8,200 bases of DNA from an uncultured Clostridia bacterium (GTDB lineage Bacteria; Bacillota_A; Clostridia; TANB77; CAG-508), in assembly GCA_949747745.1 (NCBI GenBank), contig CATKFT010000255.1:1-8200 (forward strand), read 5' to 3'. Positions 1 to 6,616 of this stretch are shown here, in pieces. Under the pieces are notes generated by a model that ran no database searches, was not told the origin of the DNA, and saw nothing but the letters and a program-made list of their open reading frames with translations. The stretch's first letter is position 1. The number at the start of each line of letters is the position of its first letter. Both the position numbers and the translations under genes were made by a program.

Positions 1-2
1 AT

Positions 3-1161
3 ATATTAGGATATGTAAATATTAGTGTAGAAGGATATTTTATTGAAAGATTTATTAACATATGTATAAGTAAAAGAATACTTTTATGGAATTTAAAAAG
101 AAAAAAATCTAGTTTTTTATATGCCAATATTAGTTTAAGAGAATTTAAAAAAATAAAACAAATAGCAAAAATTACAAAATGTAGAGTAAAAATAGAAAAA
201 AAGAAAGGCTTACCATTTTTATTACATAAATATAAGAAAAGAAAACTATTTCTTATATCACTAATTACAATAATAGTATTCATATTTGGATTATCAAATT
301 TTGTTTGGAACATAGAAGTAACAGGAAATGAAACAATTAAAAGTGAAGAAATTATAAAACAAGTAAATGAAAACGGACTGAAAATAGGAATGCCAAAATA
401 TAAAATAAACACAAAAGAGCTTATTAATACCATTAGATTACATAGGGATGATATAGCTTGGATAGGCATACATATAAAAGGTACAAATGTAACAATAGAA
501 ATTGTAGAAGCAGATAAAAAACCAGAAATAATAGATGAAAATGAATATTGCAATATTATTTCAAATAAAGAAGGAGTAATTACAAAAGTTAATGTGCAAA
601 ATGGCACAGCCCTAGTAAAAGAGGGAGATATTGTAAAAAAACGGTAACATATTAGTAGGAGGATGGTTAGAAGGAAAATATACAGGAACAAGATATGTTC
701 ATGCAAAAGCTGATATACAAGCAAAAGTATGGTATTCAAAAAAAGAAAAAATGAGCTATACAAAGGAGATAAAAGAAGAAACAGGAAAACAAAAAAGTAC
801 ATATGGAATAAATATTAATAATTTAAGAATAAATTTTCCTAAAAGTATTCCAAATTTTGAAAATTATGATACAATAAATGAGAACAAAAAATTAAAAATA
901 TTTTCAAACTTTTATTTCCCTATAGAATTTTGTAAAACTACATATAAAGAAGTAGAAAAAAAGACCATAACCCTTACACCCGAAGAAACAAAGAAGATAC
1001 TACAAGAAAAACTTGAAGAAGAACTAAAAAAAGAAATACCTAATGTAGAAAATATTGTAAATACTCAGGTAAATTACAAAGAAGAAGAGGGAGAAATTAC
1101 ATTAGAACTTATATATGAAGTAATTGAAAATATAGGAACAAACGAGAAAATAGTGTTTTGA
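3..1161 (+). CDS. yqfD: Sporulation protein YqfD, 5'-partial, with a +1 frame change at C642
   Basis: YqfD is a membrane protein needed for sporulation in Bacilli and Clostridia; its molecular role is unclear. The first reading frame is open from the window edge (3-647) and begins a few residues into the protein (ILGYVNISVEGYF). One membrane segment lies at visible residues about 81-101, followed by the typical VWNIEVTGNETI stretch at 101-112. The frame reaches a TAA at 645. The rest of the protein (GNILVGGW onward to GTNEKIVF) continues without a gap in the +1 frame from 643 to the TGA at 1159-1161. Skipping C642 gives VKK-GNILVGGW, which fits the family's KKGDxLVSG-like junction, and a visible length of 385 residues, normal for YqfD. 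The downstream piece has no in-frame ATG before 751 and no initiation site of its own, so I annotate one gene. It could instead be a pseudogene or an indel error. The next gene starts 13 bases after the stop, probably in the same operon. Confidence 0.85.
642..644 (+). other. In-frame CGG at the +1 frame-change site in yqfD
   Basis: The zero-frame codons are GTA AAA AAA CGG TAA, so translation would end right after CGG. Dropping the C gives AAA GGT AAC and restores YqfD. The site follows a run of seven A (635-641), so an A-run indel is the competing explanation. The -1 slippery pattern A AAA AAC is present as a string but is in the wrong register, and it would yield the wrong frame. The other two in-frame CGG codons of the window, both in recO, behave the same way. 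Confidence 0.6.
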
Positions 1162-1174
1162 AAGGATGATGAAA

Positions 1175-2404
1175 ATGGCAGAAAAAATAGCCGAGAGAAG
1201 TTTAAAAGTACTACAGACAAACAAAACCTTTTTTGGAACAATAACAAATACAATAACAAAGTTATTAATACCAACAAAGGTAGGAATTAATAGTTTGTTA
1301 ATACTTACAAAAAGAAACAATATATTAAAGGCATTTGAAAATTATACAGATGAAAATAATAATGATGAAACAAACAAAAAAGAAGAACTACTAAAAAAAT
1401 ATGAAGATATGTATGGGTTATACTTAGAAGCAATTGATAAATATGTTATGGATTCTGTTTATAAAAAAGTGAAAAATGATACAGCAACAAATTTTGAAAA
1501 AAATGCATTATCAGAATATTATAATATAGTACATTTAAAAGAAACCCAGTATTTAGAATATAAATATAGAAAACAAAAATATTTATTAGAGCTAGACTAC
1601 CAAACAATAAATATGCAAAATAAAGAAAAAGCATTAAATAGATATAAAAAGTTTTATGCCTGTAAAATGGAAGGTTTGTATAAAGGAATTTTGAAAAATT
1701 ATTCAATACAACTTGCAGATAATGTAGGGGGAGAAGAAAGGAAAAACCAAACTTTTGAAAAGATATTTTCTACATTAGAAGAGTATATTGTAGAAATATT
1801 GCCAATAAAAATGGAGATAGACCATGAAAATTCATATAAAGAAATAATAGAAGAATATGATAAATTTAGTGGGTTCTTAGCAGGAAAATTAGATGAAAGG
1901 GATATAATAGAAAAGAAACTAGTTTTACTAGGAATTAGTAGGAAGTTATTTACACATAGTTTACCACTAATTGTAGCAGAACAATGTTATAACAAACTTT
2001 TAGATGATACAAGAGAATTAATTGTAAATGCTAAAATAAACAAAAAGAAAAATAGTGCTTATGAAATGTTAATTGCATTAATAGAAGACTACAATATAAA
2101 ATTGTTATCAACCAAAATATATTGGGACAAACCACAACAAAGAGAAGCTTATAAGAAATTTTGGGATGAATATAATAACATAAAAAAAGACCAAGAAAAA
2201 GACCAAGGAAAAGCACTAAAACAAAAAGAAATATTATTTGTAAAAAATGATTTAAAACTAGTGGCTAAGCAAGAAGAAAAATATGCTCAAATAATAAAAT
2301 TTTATAAAGAAAAACTAGTAGAACTTGGAGCAATGAAAAGTGTTAAAAATACATGTAAAACATTAAAACATAAATATATAAAAAGAAAACAAGTAGCAGT
2401 GTAA
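1175..2404 (+). CDS. Uncharacterised Lys/Glu/Tyr-rich helical protein (409 aa)
   Basis: I do not recognise this protein. From the ATG at 1175 it has 409 residues; ATGs at 1166 and 1169 are too close to the AAAGG at 1161-1165, which is well spaced for 1175. It is strongly charged and lacks an obvious signal peptide or catalytic motif. A mildly hydrophobic stretch near residues 20-45 (KLLIPTKVGINSLLIL) could be amphipathic or a membrane-contact helix. Most of the rest reads as long alpha-helices with Lys/Glu/Tyr periodicity (about 65-175 and 320-385) and possible coiled coils. A more hydrophobic patch (KLVLLGISRKLFTHSLPLIVAEQCYNKLL) lies near 250-280. It follows yqfD by 13 bases, so the two are probably cotranscribed. 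In most Firmicutes phoH occupies this place, but there is no Walker A motif, so it is not a PhoH ATPase. It contains no CGG codon and no frame break. Confidence 0.85.
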   Translation: MAEKIAERSLKVLQTNKTFFGTITNTITKLLIPTKVGINSLLILTKRNNILKAFENYTDENNNDETNKKEELLKKYEDMYGLYLEAIDKYVMDSVYKKVKNDTATNFEKNALSEYYNIVHLKETQYLEYKYRKQKYLLELDYQTINMQNKEKALNRYKKFYACKMEGLYKGILKNYSIQLADNVGGEERKNQTFEKIFSTLEEYIVEILPIKMEIDHENSYKEIIEEYDKFSGFLAGKLDERDIIEKKLVLLGISRKLFTHSLPLIVAEQCYNKLLDDTRELIVNAKINKKKNSAYEMLIALIEDYNIKLLSTKIYWDKPQQREAYKKFWDEYNNIKKDQEKDQGKALKQKEILFVKNDLKLVAKQEEKYAQIIKFYKEKLVELGAMKSVKNTCKTLKHKYIKRKQVAV

Positions 2405-2488
2405 GAACTTTACATTAGTGATTATAATAGCTATATCTCTTAAAAATAAGTTTGACAGTTTAAGGTATTTTAGAAAGGAAGCATAAAA

Positions 2489-2974
2489 TTGAAACAAAGA
2501 GCACAAATAGAATTTTTAGATATAGAAGAAAATAATGAATATAAAGATGCAGTTAATGAAGTAATAGGAAAATGCTTTTTAGAAGAAAAATTAGAAAAAA
2601 CTAATTTATACATAAGTATTACATTAACAACATCTGAAAACATTAAACAAATTAATAAAAAATATAGAAACATAGATAAAGAAACTGATGTATTATCCTT
2701 TCCAATATTTGAAAAAGAAGAAATTGATAATATAGTAAAAACAAATAAATATGAAGTAGAGGATGTTCTAGGAGATATTGTAATTTCCATTAAAAAGGTA
2801 AAAGAACAAGCAATAGAATATAGACACAGCTTTAAAAGAGAATTTGCTTATATGCTAGTACATGGCTTTTATCACTTAATGGGATATGACCACATAGAAG
2901 AAGAAGATAAGAAAAAAATGAGACTAAAAGAAGAAAAGATATTACAAGATTTAAAATTAGAAAGATATATATAA
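2489..2974 (+). CDS. ybeY: Endoribonuclease YbeY (rRNA maturation factor), TTG start
   Basis: YbeY is a zinc-dependent endoribonuclease acting in 16S rRNA 3'-end maturation and 70S quality control. The zinc motif HGFYHLMGYDH is present with His125, His129 and His135, matching the family's H-G-x-x-H-L-x-G-Y-D-H. Other family hallmarks are TDVLSFP (residues 66-72) and LGDIVIS (94-100). At 161 residues the protein has normal length. The start is TTG at 2489, supported by GAAAGGA at 2473-2479 about ten bases upstream; no ATG or GTG is better placed. The gene lies 84 bases after the unknown protein and 142 before the kinase gene, in the conserved ybeY - dgkA - era order. No residue of the active site is missing. 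Confidence 0.96.
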   Translation: MKQRAQIEFLDIEENNEYKDAVNEVIGKCFLEEKLEKTNLYISITLTTSENIKQINKKYRNIDKETDVLSFPIFEKEEIDNIVKTNKYEVEDVLGDIVISIKKVKEQAIEYRHSFKREFAYMLVHGFYHLMGYDHIEEEDKKKMRLKEEKILQDLKLERYI

Positions 2975-3008
2975 GTTATAGTAATACTACTACAACTGCA
3001 AAAGTAAG

Positions 3009-3048
3009 GCTCCTTTATTTAAGGGAGCTGTCGCCCTAAAAGCGACAG
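3009..3048 (+). repeat. Tandem double-hairpin element between ybeY and the kinase gene
   Basis: Two adjacent hairpins can be read. The first pairs 3009-3016 with 3021-3028 (eight pairs, one G-U, ATTT loop). The second pairs CTGTCGC at 3028-3034 with GCGACAG at 3042-3048 (seven pairs, seven-base loop). They are followed by GGGGTCTTAAAT. The GC content is far above the surroundings. From memory, the layout GGCTCC..GGGAGCTGTCGC..GCGACAGGGG resembles a dispersed intergenic repeat common in gut Clostridia, so this may be a decayed copy. No U-run follows either hairpin, so it is not a typical intrinsic terminator, though it could still attenuate or protect the ybeY transcript. Confidence 0.55.
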
Positions 3049-3116
3049 GGGTCTTAAATATTAATTATTAGTGAACTCCTATAAAACTATATAAAATAGG
3101 CGAAAGGAAACAGAGT

Positions 3117-3878
3117 ATGAAACAAGAAAAAGAGCCCAAAATGAAAAATAGTAATTTTTTAGATGCATGTCAGAATGCATTAGATGGAATAATTTATGCA
3201 GTAACTACACAAAGCAATATAAAAAAACAATTAGTAATAGCAGTTATAGTTATGATAGTTAGTTTGTTTTTTGACTTAAGTAAAGCAGAATTTTTATGCC
3301 TAATGTTTACAGTTATACTAATTATAGTAGCAGAAATGATAAATACAGCAATAGAAACGGTGGTAGATTTATATACAGATTTATATCATCCTAAAGCAAA
3401 AATAGCAAAAGATGTAGGAGCAGGAGCTGTTGTAATAACGGCAATAAATGCAATAATTGTAGCATATTTTCTATTTTTTGAAAAAATTAGCACAATAGGG
3501 CTAAAAATAATTGAAGAAGTGGTTAATTCCCCTGTACACTTAGCATTTGTCGCAGTGTTATTAACTGTAATAGTAATAGTTACCCTAAAAGCAGCAGCAA
3601 CTAAAAACAATCATAAATTTATAAAAGAAAATTTTATGCCAAGTGGGCAAACGGCAGTTGCATTTGCAGGTCTAACAATTATATGGCTAACAACAAGAAA
3701 TGTTGTAGTATTTACATTATGCCTAGTGCTTTCATTAATTATTGGAATTAATAGATATGAGAATAAAAAAAGAAGTATATCCGAGATTATTGTTGGAGCA
3801 TGTGTTGGAATAATGGTAGTAATTTTATTATATGGTTTTGCACTATTATATCTTGATATGAGTGTACTGCGAATTTAG
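3117..3878 (+). CDS. dgkA: DgkA-type lipid kinase fused to a degenerate PAP2-like domain
   Basis: The N-terminal half (about residues 12-120) is a diacylglycerol/undecaprenol kinase domain. It carries the family signature EMINTAIETVVDLY (73-86), then HPKAKIAKDVGAGAV (91-105), including the conserved Glu73, Asn76, Glu80 and Asp84, plus hydrophobic helices. In Gram-positives such enzymes usually phosphorylate undecaprenol for cell-wall lipid recycling. The C-terminal half (about 137-253) is PAP2-phosphatase-like with several membrane helices, but its motifs are altered. MPSGQ at 174-178 replaces PSGH, NRYENKKR at 212-219 replaces SRxxxxxH (Arg219 at the histidine position), and no KxxxxxxRP motif is visible. 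The phosphatase half is therefore probably catalytically dead while the kinase half looks intact. The ATG at 3117 has AAAGGA about nine bases upstream. Position before era is conserved. The symbol is given for the kinase family, not for a proven substrate. Confidence 0.88.
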   Translation: MKQEKEPKMKNSNFLDACQNALDGIIYAVTTQSNIKKQLVIAVIVMIVSLFFDLSKAEFLCLMFTVILIIVAEMINTAIETVVDLYTDLYHPKAKIAKDVGAGAVVITAINAIIVAYFLFFEKISTIGLKIIEEVVNSPVHLAFVAVLLTVIVIVTLKAAATKNNHKFIKENFMPSGQTAVAFAGLTIIWLTTRNVVVFTLCLVLSLIIGINRYENKKRSISEIIVGACVGIMVVILLYGFALLYLDMSVLRI

Positions 3879-3895
3879 TAGTCAGCTATTTCTTG

Positions 3896-3924
3896 TTCAC
3901 ATTTTCTAAAGAAATGGTTAAAAT
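3896..3924 (+). promoter_or_regulatory. Possible sigma-A promoter of the DUF3048 gene
   Basis: TTCACA (3896-3901) and TAAAAT (3919-3924) are 17 bases apart and each differs from consensus by one base. The gene starts 22 bases after the -10 box. AT-rich DNA gives many such matches, so this is weak. Confidence 0.25.
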
Positions 3925-3945
3925 ATAAGATAGGAAGTTATTGTT

Positions 3946-5004
3946 ATGGAAAATAAAGGAATAAAATTTTTAATAATATTATTAGCAATATTAGTTATTA
4001 TAGCAGGCGTATTACTTGCTATGAAAGTAATAAATAATAAACAAAATAATAAAGAAGAAGTTCAAAATGGTGTTATTTCACTAGGAGTTGATAAAGGAAA
4101 AGAAAAGAAGGAAGAAAAAGAAACTAAAATTAATGTTTATAATGGTGAAGAAAGACCAATAGCAGTTATGATAGATAATAATAAAGATGCATGGCCACAA
4201 GCAGGGTTAAATGAAGCATATGTTGTTTATGAAATAATAGTAGAAGGCGGAGAAACAAGACTTATGCCAATATTCAAAGGTAAAGACTTGTCAAAAATAG
4301 GACCAATAAGAAGTTCAAGACATTATTTTCTAGATTATGCAATGGAGAATGATGCAATATATGTTCATTTTGGTTGGAGCCCTCAAGCAGAATCTGATAT
4401 ATCTACATATAAAGTAAATAATATAAGTGGAATATCTGAAAGTAGTAAAAATTTTTGGAGAGTAAAAGATAAAAAAGCACCACATAATGCAGTAACAAGC
4501 ACAAAAAATATTTGGACAATGGCAGATACAAAAAAATATAGAAATACATCGAATGCAAAAAGTGTATTAAATTATAAAAAAGAAGAAATAGCTTTAGAAG
4601 AAGGAACAATAGCAAATACAGTAAAAATACCATATTCACAATCAAATACAGTAAGCTATAAATATAATGAAGAAACAAAAAAATATGAAAGATATTCAAA
4701 AGGAACTTTACAAAAAGACTGGGATACAAAAGAAGTTGTTTCTACAAAAAATATTATAATTACATTTGCAGAAAATTACACTTTACAAGATGTAGAAAAT
4801 AAAGGCAGACAAGGATTAAGAAATATAGGAGATAAAAAAGGTTATTACATAACAAATGGAAAAGCGATAGAAATAACATGTAGTAAATCTTCAAGAACAG
4901 ATAAAACAGTATATAAAGATTTAACAGGAAAAGAAATAGATGTAAATGATGGAAACACATTTATACAAATATGTCCAGTTGATGCAAAAGTTGTAATAGA
5001 ATAA
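3946..5004 (+). CDS. DUF3048 (YerB-like) extracytoplasmic protein, membrane-anchored
   Basis: This matches the DUF3048 family (Bacillus subtilis YerB), surface proteins of unknown molecular function. Residues 8-29 form one hydrophobic anchor. There is no lipobox cysteine, unlike lipoprotein YerB, so it is likely an N-terminally anchored protein facing outward. A charged linker rich in Lys/Glu follows (31-62). The N-terminal family domain starts at about 69 with RPIAVMIDNN and QAGLNEAYVVYE, then the signature GGETRLMPIF (101-110) and KIGPIRSSRHYFLD (117-130). The C-terminal domain contains GDKKGYYITNGKAIEI (295-310) and ends IQICPVDAKVVIE. Length (352) is normal. The start ATG has TAGGAAG about eleven bases upstream. 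A perfect 14-base-pair hairpin lies just after the stop. Its insertion between the kinase gene and era is not part of the standard operon. Confidence 0.9.
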   Translation: MENKGIKFLIILLAILVIIAGVLLAMKVINNKQNNKEEVQNGVISLGVDKGKEKKEEKETKINVYNGEERPIAVMIDNNKDAWPQAGLNEAYVVYEIIVEGGETRLMPIFKGKDLSKIGPIRSSRHYFLDYAMENDAIYVHFGWSPQAESDISTYKVNNISGISESSKNFWRVKDKKAPHNAVTSTKNIWTMADTKKYRNTSNAKSVLNYKKEEIALEEGTIANTVKIPYSQSNTVSYKYNEETKKYERYSKGTLQKDWDTKEVVSTKNIIITFAENYTLQDVENKGRQGLRNIGDKKGYYITNGKAIEITCSKSSRTDKTVYKDLTGKEIDVNDGNTFIQICPVDAKVVIE

Positions 5005-5010
5005 TAACTA

Positions 5011-5042
5011 TAGTTCACTGAAAATAGTTTTTCAGTGAACTA
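5011..5042 (+). terminator. Perfect 14-bp stem-loop after the DUF3048 gene
   Basis: TAGTTCACTGAAAA (5011-5024) pairs perfectly with 5029-5042 around the loop TAGT. It begins six bases after the DUF3048 stop codon. No T-run follows on the + strand (the next bases are CTATAAAAAAAGC), so it is a weak intrinsic terminator at best and may instead protect the mRNA 3' end. Confidence 0.45.
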
Positions 5043-5065
5043 CTATAAAAAAAGCTTTTGATTAC

Positions 5066-5109
5066 TGTTTTGTTCATCATGGTAATTTTTAAATTGTGAT
5101 GTTTGTAAC
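5066..5109 (+). repeat. Diverged intergenic repeat, copy A (upstream of era)
   Basis: This 44-base segment matches 6261-6306 at about 39 of 46 aligned positions by hand, with two one-base gaps; four of the five mismatches are transitions. Both copies end in TGTTTGTAAC. Weaker matches continue downstream in both: AATGTATAAAAA, and a TTATAAA-TTAGAA stretch roughly 75-80 bases further on. Each copy starts about 60 bases after a stop codon (DUF3048 gene here, era for copy B). The rest of the 296-base gap 5005-5300 holds the hairpin at 5011-5042 and the era promoter region; I see no gene in it. Confidence 0.55.
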
Positions 5110-5228
5110 GAATAATAATGTATAAAAATATTGATTAGAATATGATGTAAGAAAGATTAAAAAAATAATAGAAAAAGTATTATAAATTAGAAATTTAAAA
5201 AGTCAAGAAAAAACTGACATAAAAATTA

Positions 5229-5251
5229 TAAAATTTAGCGACTAAATTTTA
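5229..5251 (+). promoter_or_regulatory. Perfect inverted repeat upstream of era (operator-like)
   Basis: Arms TAAAATTTAG (5229-5238) and CTAAATTTTA (5242-5251) are perfect ten-base inverted copies separated by CGA. The right arm overlaps the proposed -35 box of era (5248-5253), the position expected of a repressor operator. A hairpin in a longer upstream transcript is an alternative. An inverted pair using the same AAATTTAG/CTAAATT core lies upstream of yqzL. Confidence 0.4.
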
Positions 5252-5276
5252 CAAATTTGGTAAGTAAAATTATATA
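5248..5276 (+). promoter_or_regulatory. Possible sigma-A promoter of era
   Basis: TTTACA (5248-5253) and TATATA (5271-5276) are 17 bases apart; an overlapping TATAAT is at 5275-5280. The ATG of era follows about 25 bases after the -10 region, with AGAAGGAAG (5286-5294) as ribosome binding site. A long AT-rich gap and a hairpin upstream fit a separate transcription start here. Confidence 0.4.
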
Positions 5277-5300
5277 TAATTGTTAAGAAGGAAGTAACAA

Positions 5301-6200
5301 ATGGAAGAATTTAAATCAGGTTTTGTGTCAATTATAGGTAGAACAAATGTGGGAAAATCTACTTTAATTAATGCACTTGTAGGAGAAAAAGTAGCAGCTA
5401 TAACAAATAAACCACAAACAACAAGAACAGCTATACGTGCAATTGTAAATACAAAAAATTCACAAATTATATTTGTAGATACACCAGGAATTCATAAACC
5501 AAAAACAAAGTTAGGAAATACAATGATACAAACAGCATTTGGGAGTGTTAAGGATGTTGATATAGTATTATTTTTAATAGAGGCAACAAGTGAGGAAATT
5601 GGCAGAGGAGATAGAATAATATTAGAAAAAATAAAAGATGCAAAAAAGAAAACAATATTGATTATTAATAAAATAGATTTAGTAAAAAAAGAGAAATTAT
5701 TAAACTTAATTGAATTATATAAAAAAGAATATGATTTTTCGGCAGTTATACCAATATCAGCATTAAAAAAAGATAAAGTAGAAAGTGTAATAAAAGAAAT
5801 TGAAAAACTTTTAAAAAAAGGGCCAGCATATTATGATGTAGATGAATATACAGATCAAACCCTAAGACAACTTGTAGAAGAGATAATTCGTGAAAAGGCA
5901 TTAAAATTATTAGATGATGAAGTACCACATGGAATATATATTGAAACAGAAAAAATGGAATTAAGAAAAACGAAAAATGAAGAAGAAATATATGATATAG
6001 AGGTAGTAATTTATTGTTTAAGAAATTCACATAAAGGAATTATAATTGGAAAAAATGGTTCTATGTTAAAAAAGATTGGTATGTATGCAAGGCAAGACAT
6101 AGAAAAAATGTTGAATACAAAAATAAACTTAAAGACATGGGTAAAAATTAAAGAAGATTGGCAAGAAAAAGATTCTATTGTGAAAAAATTTGAAAATTAG
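5301..6200 (+). CDS. era: GTPase Era
   Basis: Era is an essential GTPase that binds the 3' end of 16S rRNA during 30S assembly. GTPase motifs are in order: G1 GRTNVGKS (13-20), switch I PQTTR (38-42), G3 DTPG (60-63), G4 NKID (123-126) and G5 SAL (153-155). The C-terminal KH domain has HKGIIIGKNGSMLKKIG (244-260) and the usual end VKIKEDWQEKDS. Two small deviations are visible: Thr15 in place of the usual Pro in GRPNVGKS, and GKNG in place of GKGG in the KH loop. Neither removes a nucleotide-contacting lysine or serine of the P-loop. Length (299) is normal. The gene has its own probable promoter and sits upstream of yqzL-recO as in other Firmicutes. Arg46 and Arg197 are encoded by CGT, showing that CGT is read normally in this genome. 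Confidence 0.98.
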   Translation: MEEFKSGFVSIIGRTNVGKSTLINALVGEKVAAITNKPQTTRTAIRAIVNTKNSQIIFVDTPGIHKPKTKLGNTMIQTAFGSVKDVDIVLFLIEATSEEIGRGDRIILEKIKDAKKKTILIINKIDLVKKEKLLNLIELYKKEYDFSAVIPISALKKDKVESVIKEIEKLLKKGPAYYDVDEYTDQTLRQLVEEIIREKALKLLDDEVPHGIYIETEKMELRKTKNEEEIYDIEVVIYCLRNSHKGIIIGKNGSMLKKIGMYARQDIEKMLNTKINLKTWVKIKEDWQEKDSIVKKFEN

Positions 6201-6260
6201 AAATATTCCTACAGTACATTTTTTTATTGAAACTAATACGAAAACAAAATATTTTACCAT

Positions 6261-6306
6261 TGTTTTTGTTTATTATAGCAATTTTAAAATTGTGAATGTT
6301 TGTAAC
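6261..6306 (+). repeat. Diverged intergenic repeat, copy B (upstream of yqzL-recO)
   Basis: Partner of 5066-5109. This copy contains a perfect 14-base palindrome, CAATTTTAAAATTG (6279-6292), which is imperfect in copy A. The surrounding gap 6201-6457 also holds a T-run at 6221-6227 without a convincing stem, the AATGTATAAAAA block shared with copy A (6337-6347 region) and the inverted repeat at 6380-6427. I see no gene in this gap. Confidence 0.55.
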
Positions 6307-6379
6307 AAAAATTCTAATAAAGAATTTAAATATAAAATGTATAAAAAGTAAAAAAGTGCAAAAGATAAAAAGAGAAGTG

Positions 6380-6427
6380 GTTATAAATTTAGAATTAAAA
6401 AAAGAATAATTAGTTCTAAATTATAAC
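6380..6427 (+). promoter_or_regulatory. Inverted repeat in the yqzL leader
   Basis: GTTATAAATTTAGAA (6380-6394) pairs with TTCTAAATTATAAC (6414-6427) over 14 base pairs with one bulged A and a 19-base AT-rich loop. It ends 15 bases before the AAGGAG ribosome binding site of yqzL. It could be an operator, a leader hairpin or a weak terminator. Its AAATTTAG/CTAAATT core matches the inverted repeat upstream of era. Confidence 0.4.
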
Positions 6428-6457
6428 TATAAACCTCTGAAAAAGGAGATGGTTAGC

Positions 6458-6616
6458 ATGATAAAGAAACTTGCATGGAATACCTTTAAAAATACTGGAA
6501 ATATTAATACATTTTTAGAACTAATGGAAGTACAAAATGTAGAAAAAAATATAATGAATGGTGAAGAAAAAAATGGGAACATCCAAGACAAATGGAATAA
6601 TAATAGGGGAGAGTAA
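6458..6616 (+). CDS. yqzL: YqzL-like small protein
   Basis: This 52-residue ORF begins MIKKLAWNTFKNTGNINTF and fits the small YqzL family found between era and recO in Firmicutes (pattern W-x-x-F-x-x-T-G-x-x-x-x-Y/F-L). Its function is unknown. The ATG has a strong AAGGAG nine bases upstream (6443-6448), the best ribosome binding site of the area. The second half (NGEEKNGNIQDKWNNNRGE) is polar and less typical. It overlaps the start of recO by 44 bases in a different frame, so recO is probably translated by coupling. Confidence 0.8.
   Translation: MIKKLAWNTFKNTGNINTFLELMEVQNVEKNIMNGEEKNGNIQDKWNNNRGE

Noticed and set aside
635..642. The string A AAA AAC as a classical -1 slippery heptamer in yqfD
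   Set aside because: The zero frame here is GTA AAA AAA CGG, so the heptamer is out of register, and the downstream coding frame is +1, not -1.
657..665. AGGAGG-ATG as a restart site for the second part of yqfD
   Set aside because: These bases encode the conserved VGGW of YqfD. The ATG has no spacing from the AGGAGG and is out of the coding frame; the first in-frame ATG (751) is about 90 bases away.
2452..2471. TTGACA upstream of ybeY as a -35 box
   Set aside because: The only -10-like sequence downstream, TATTTT (2466-2471), is just eight bases away, too close for a sigma-A promoter.
4403..4729. Long open frames on the minus strand opposite the DUF3048, era and unknown genes
   Set aside because: They are Leu/Phe/Tyr-rich mirrors of Lys/Glu-rich genes in AT-rich DNA, with no start signals or recognisable domains.
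6221..6227. T-run after era as an intrinsic terminator
   Set aside because: No convincing stem precedes it.
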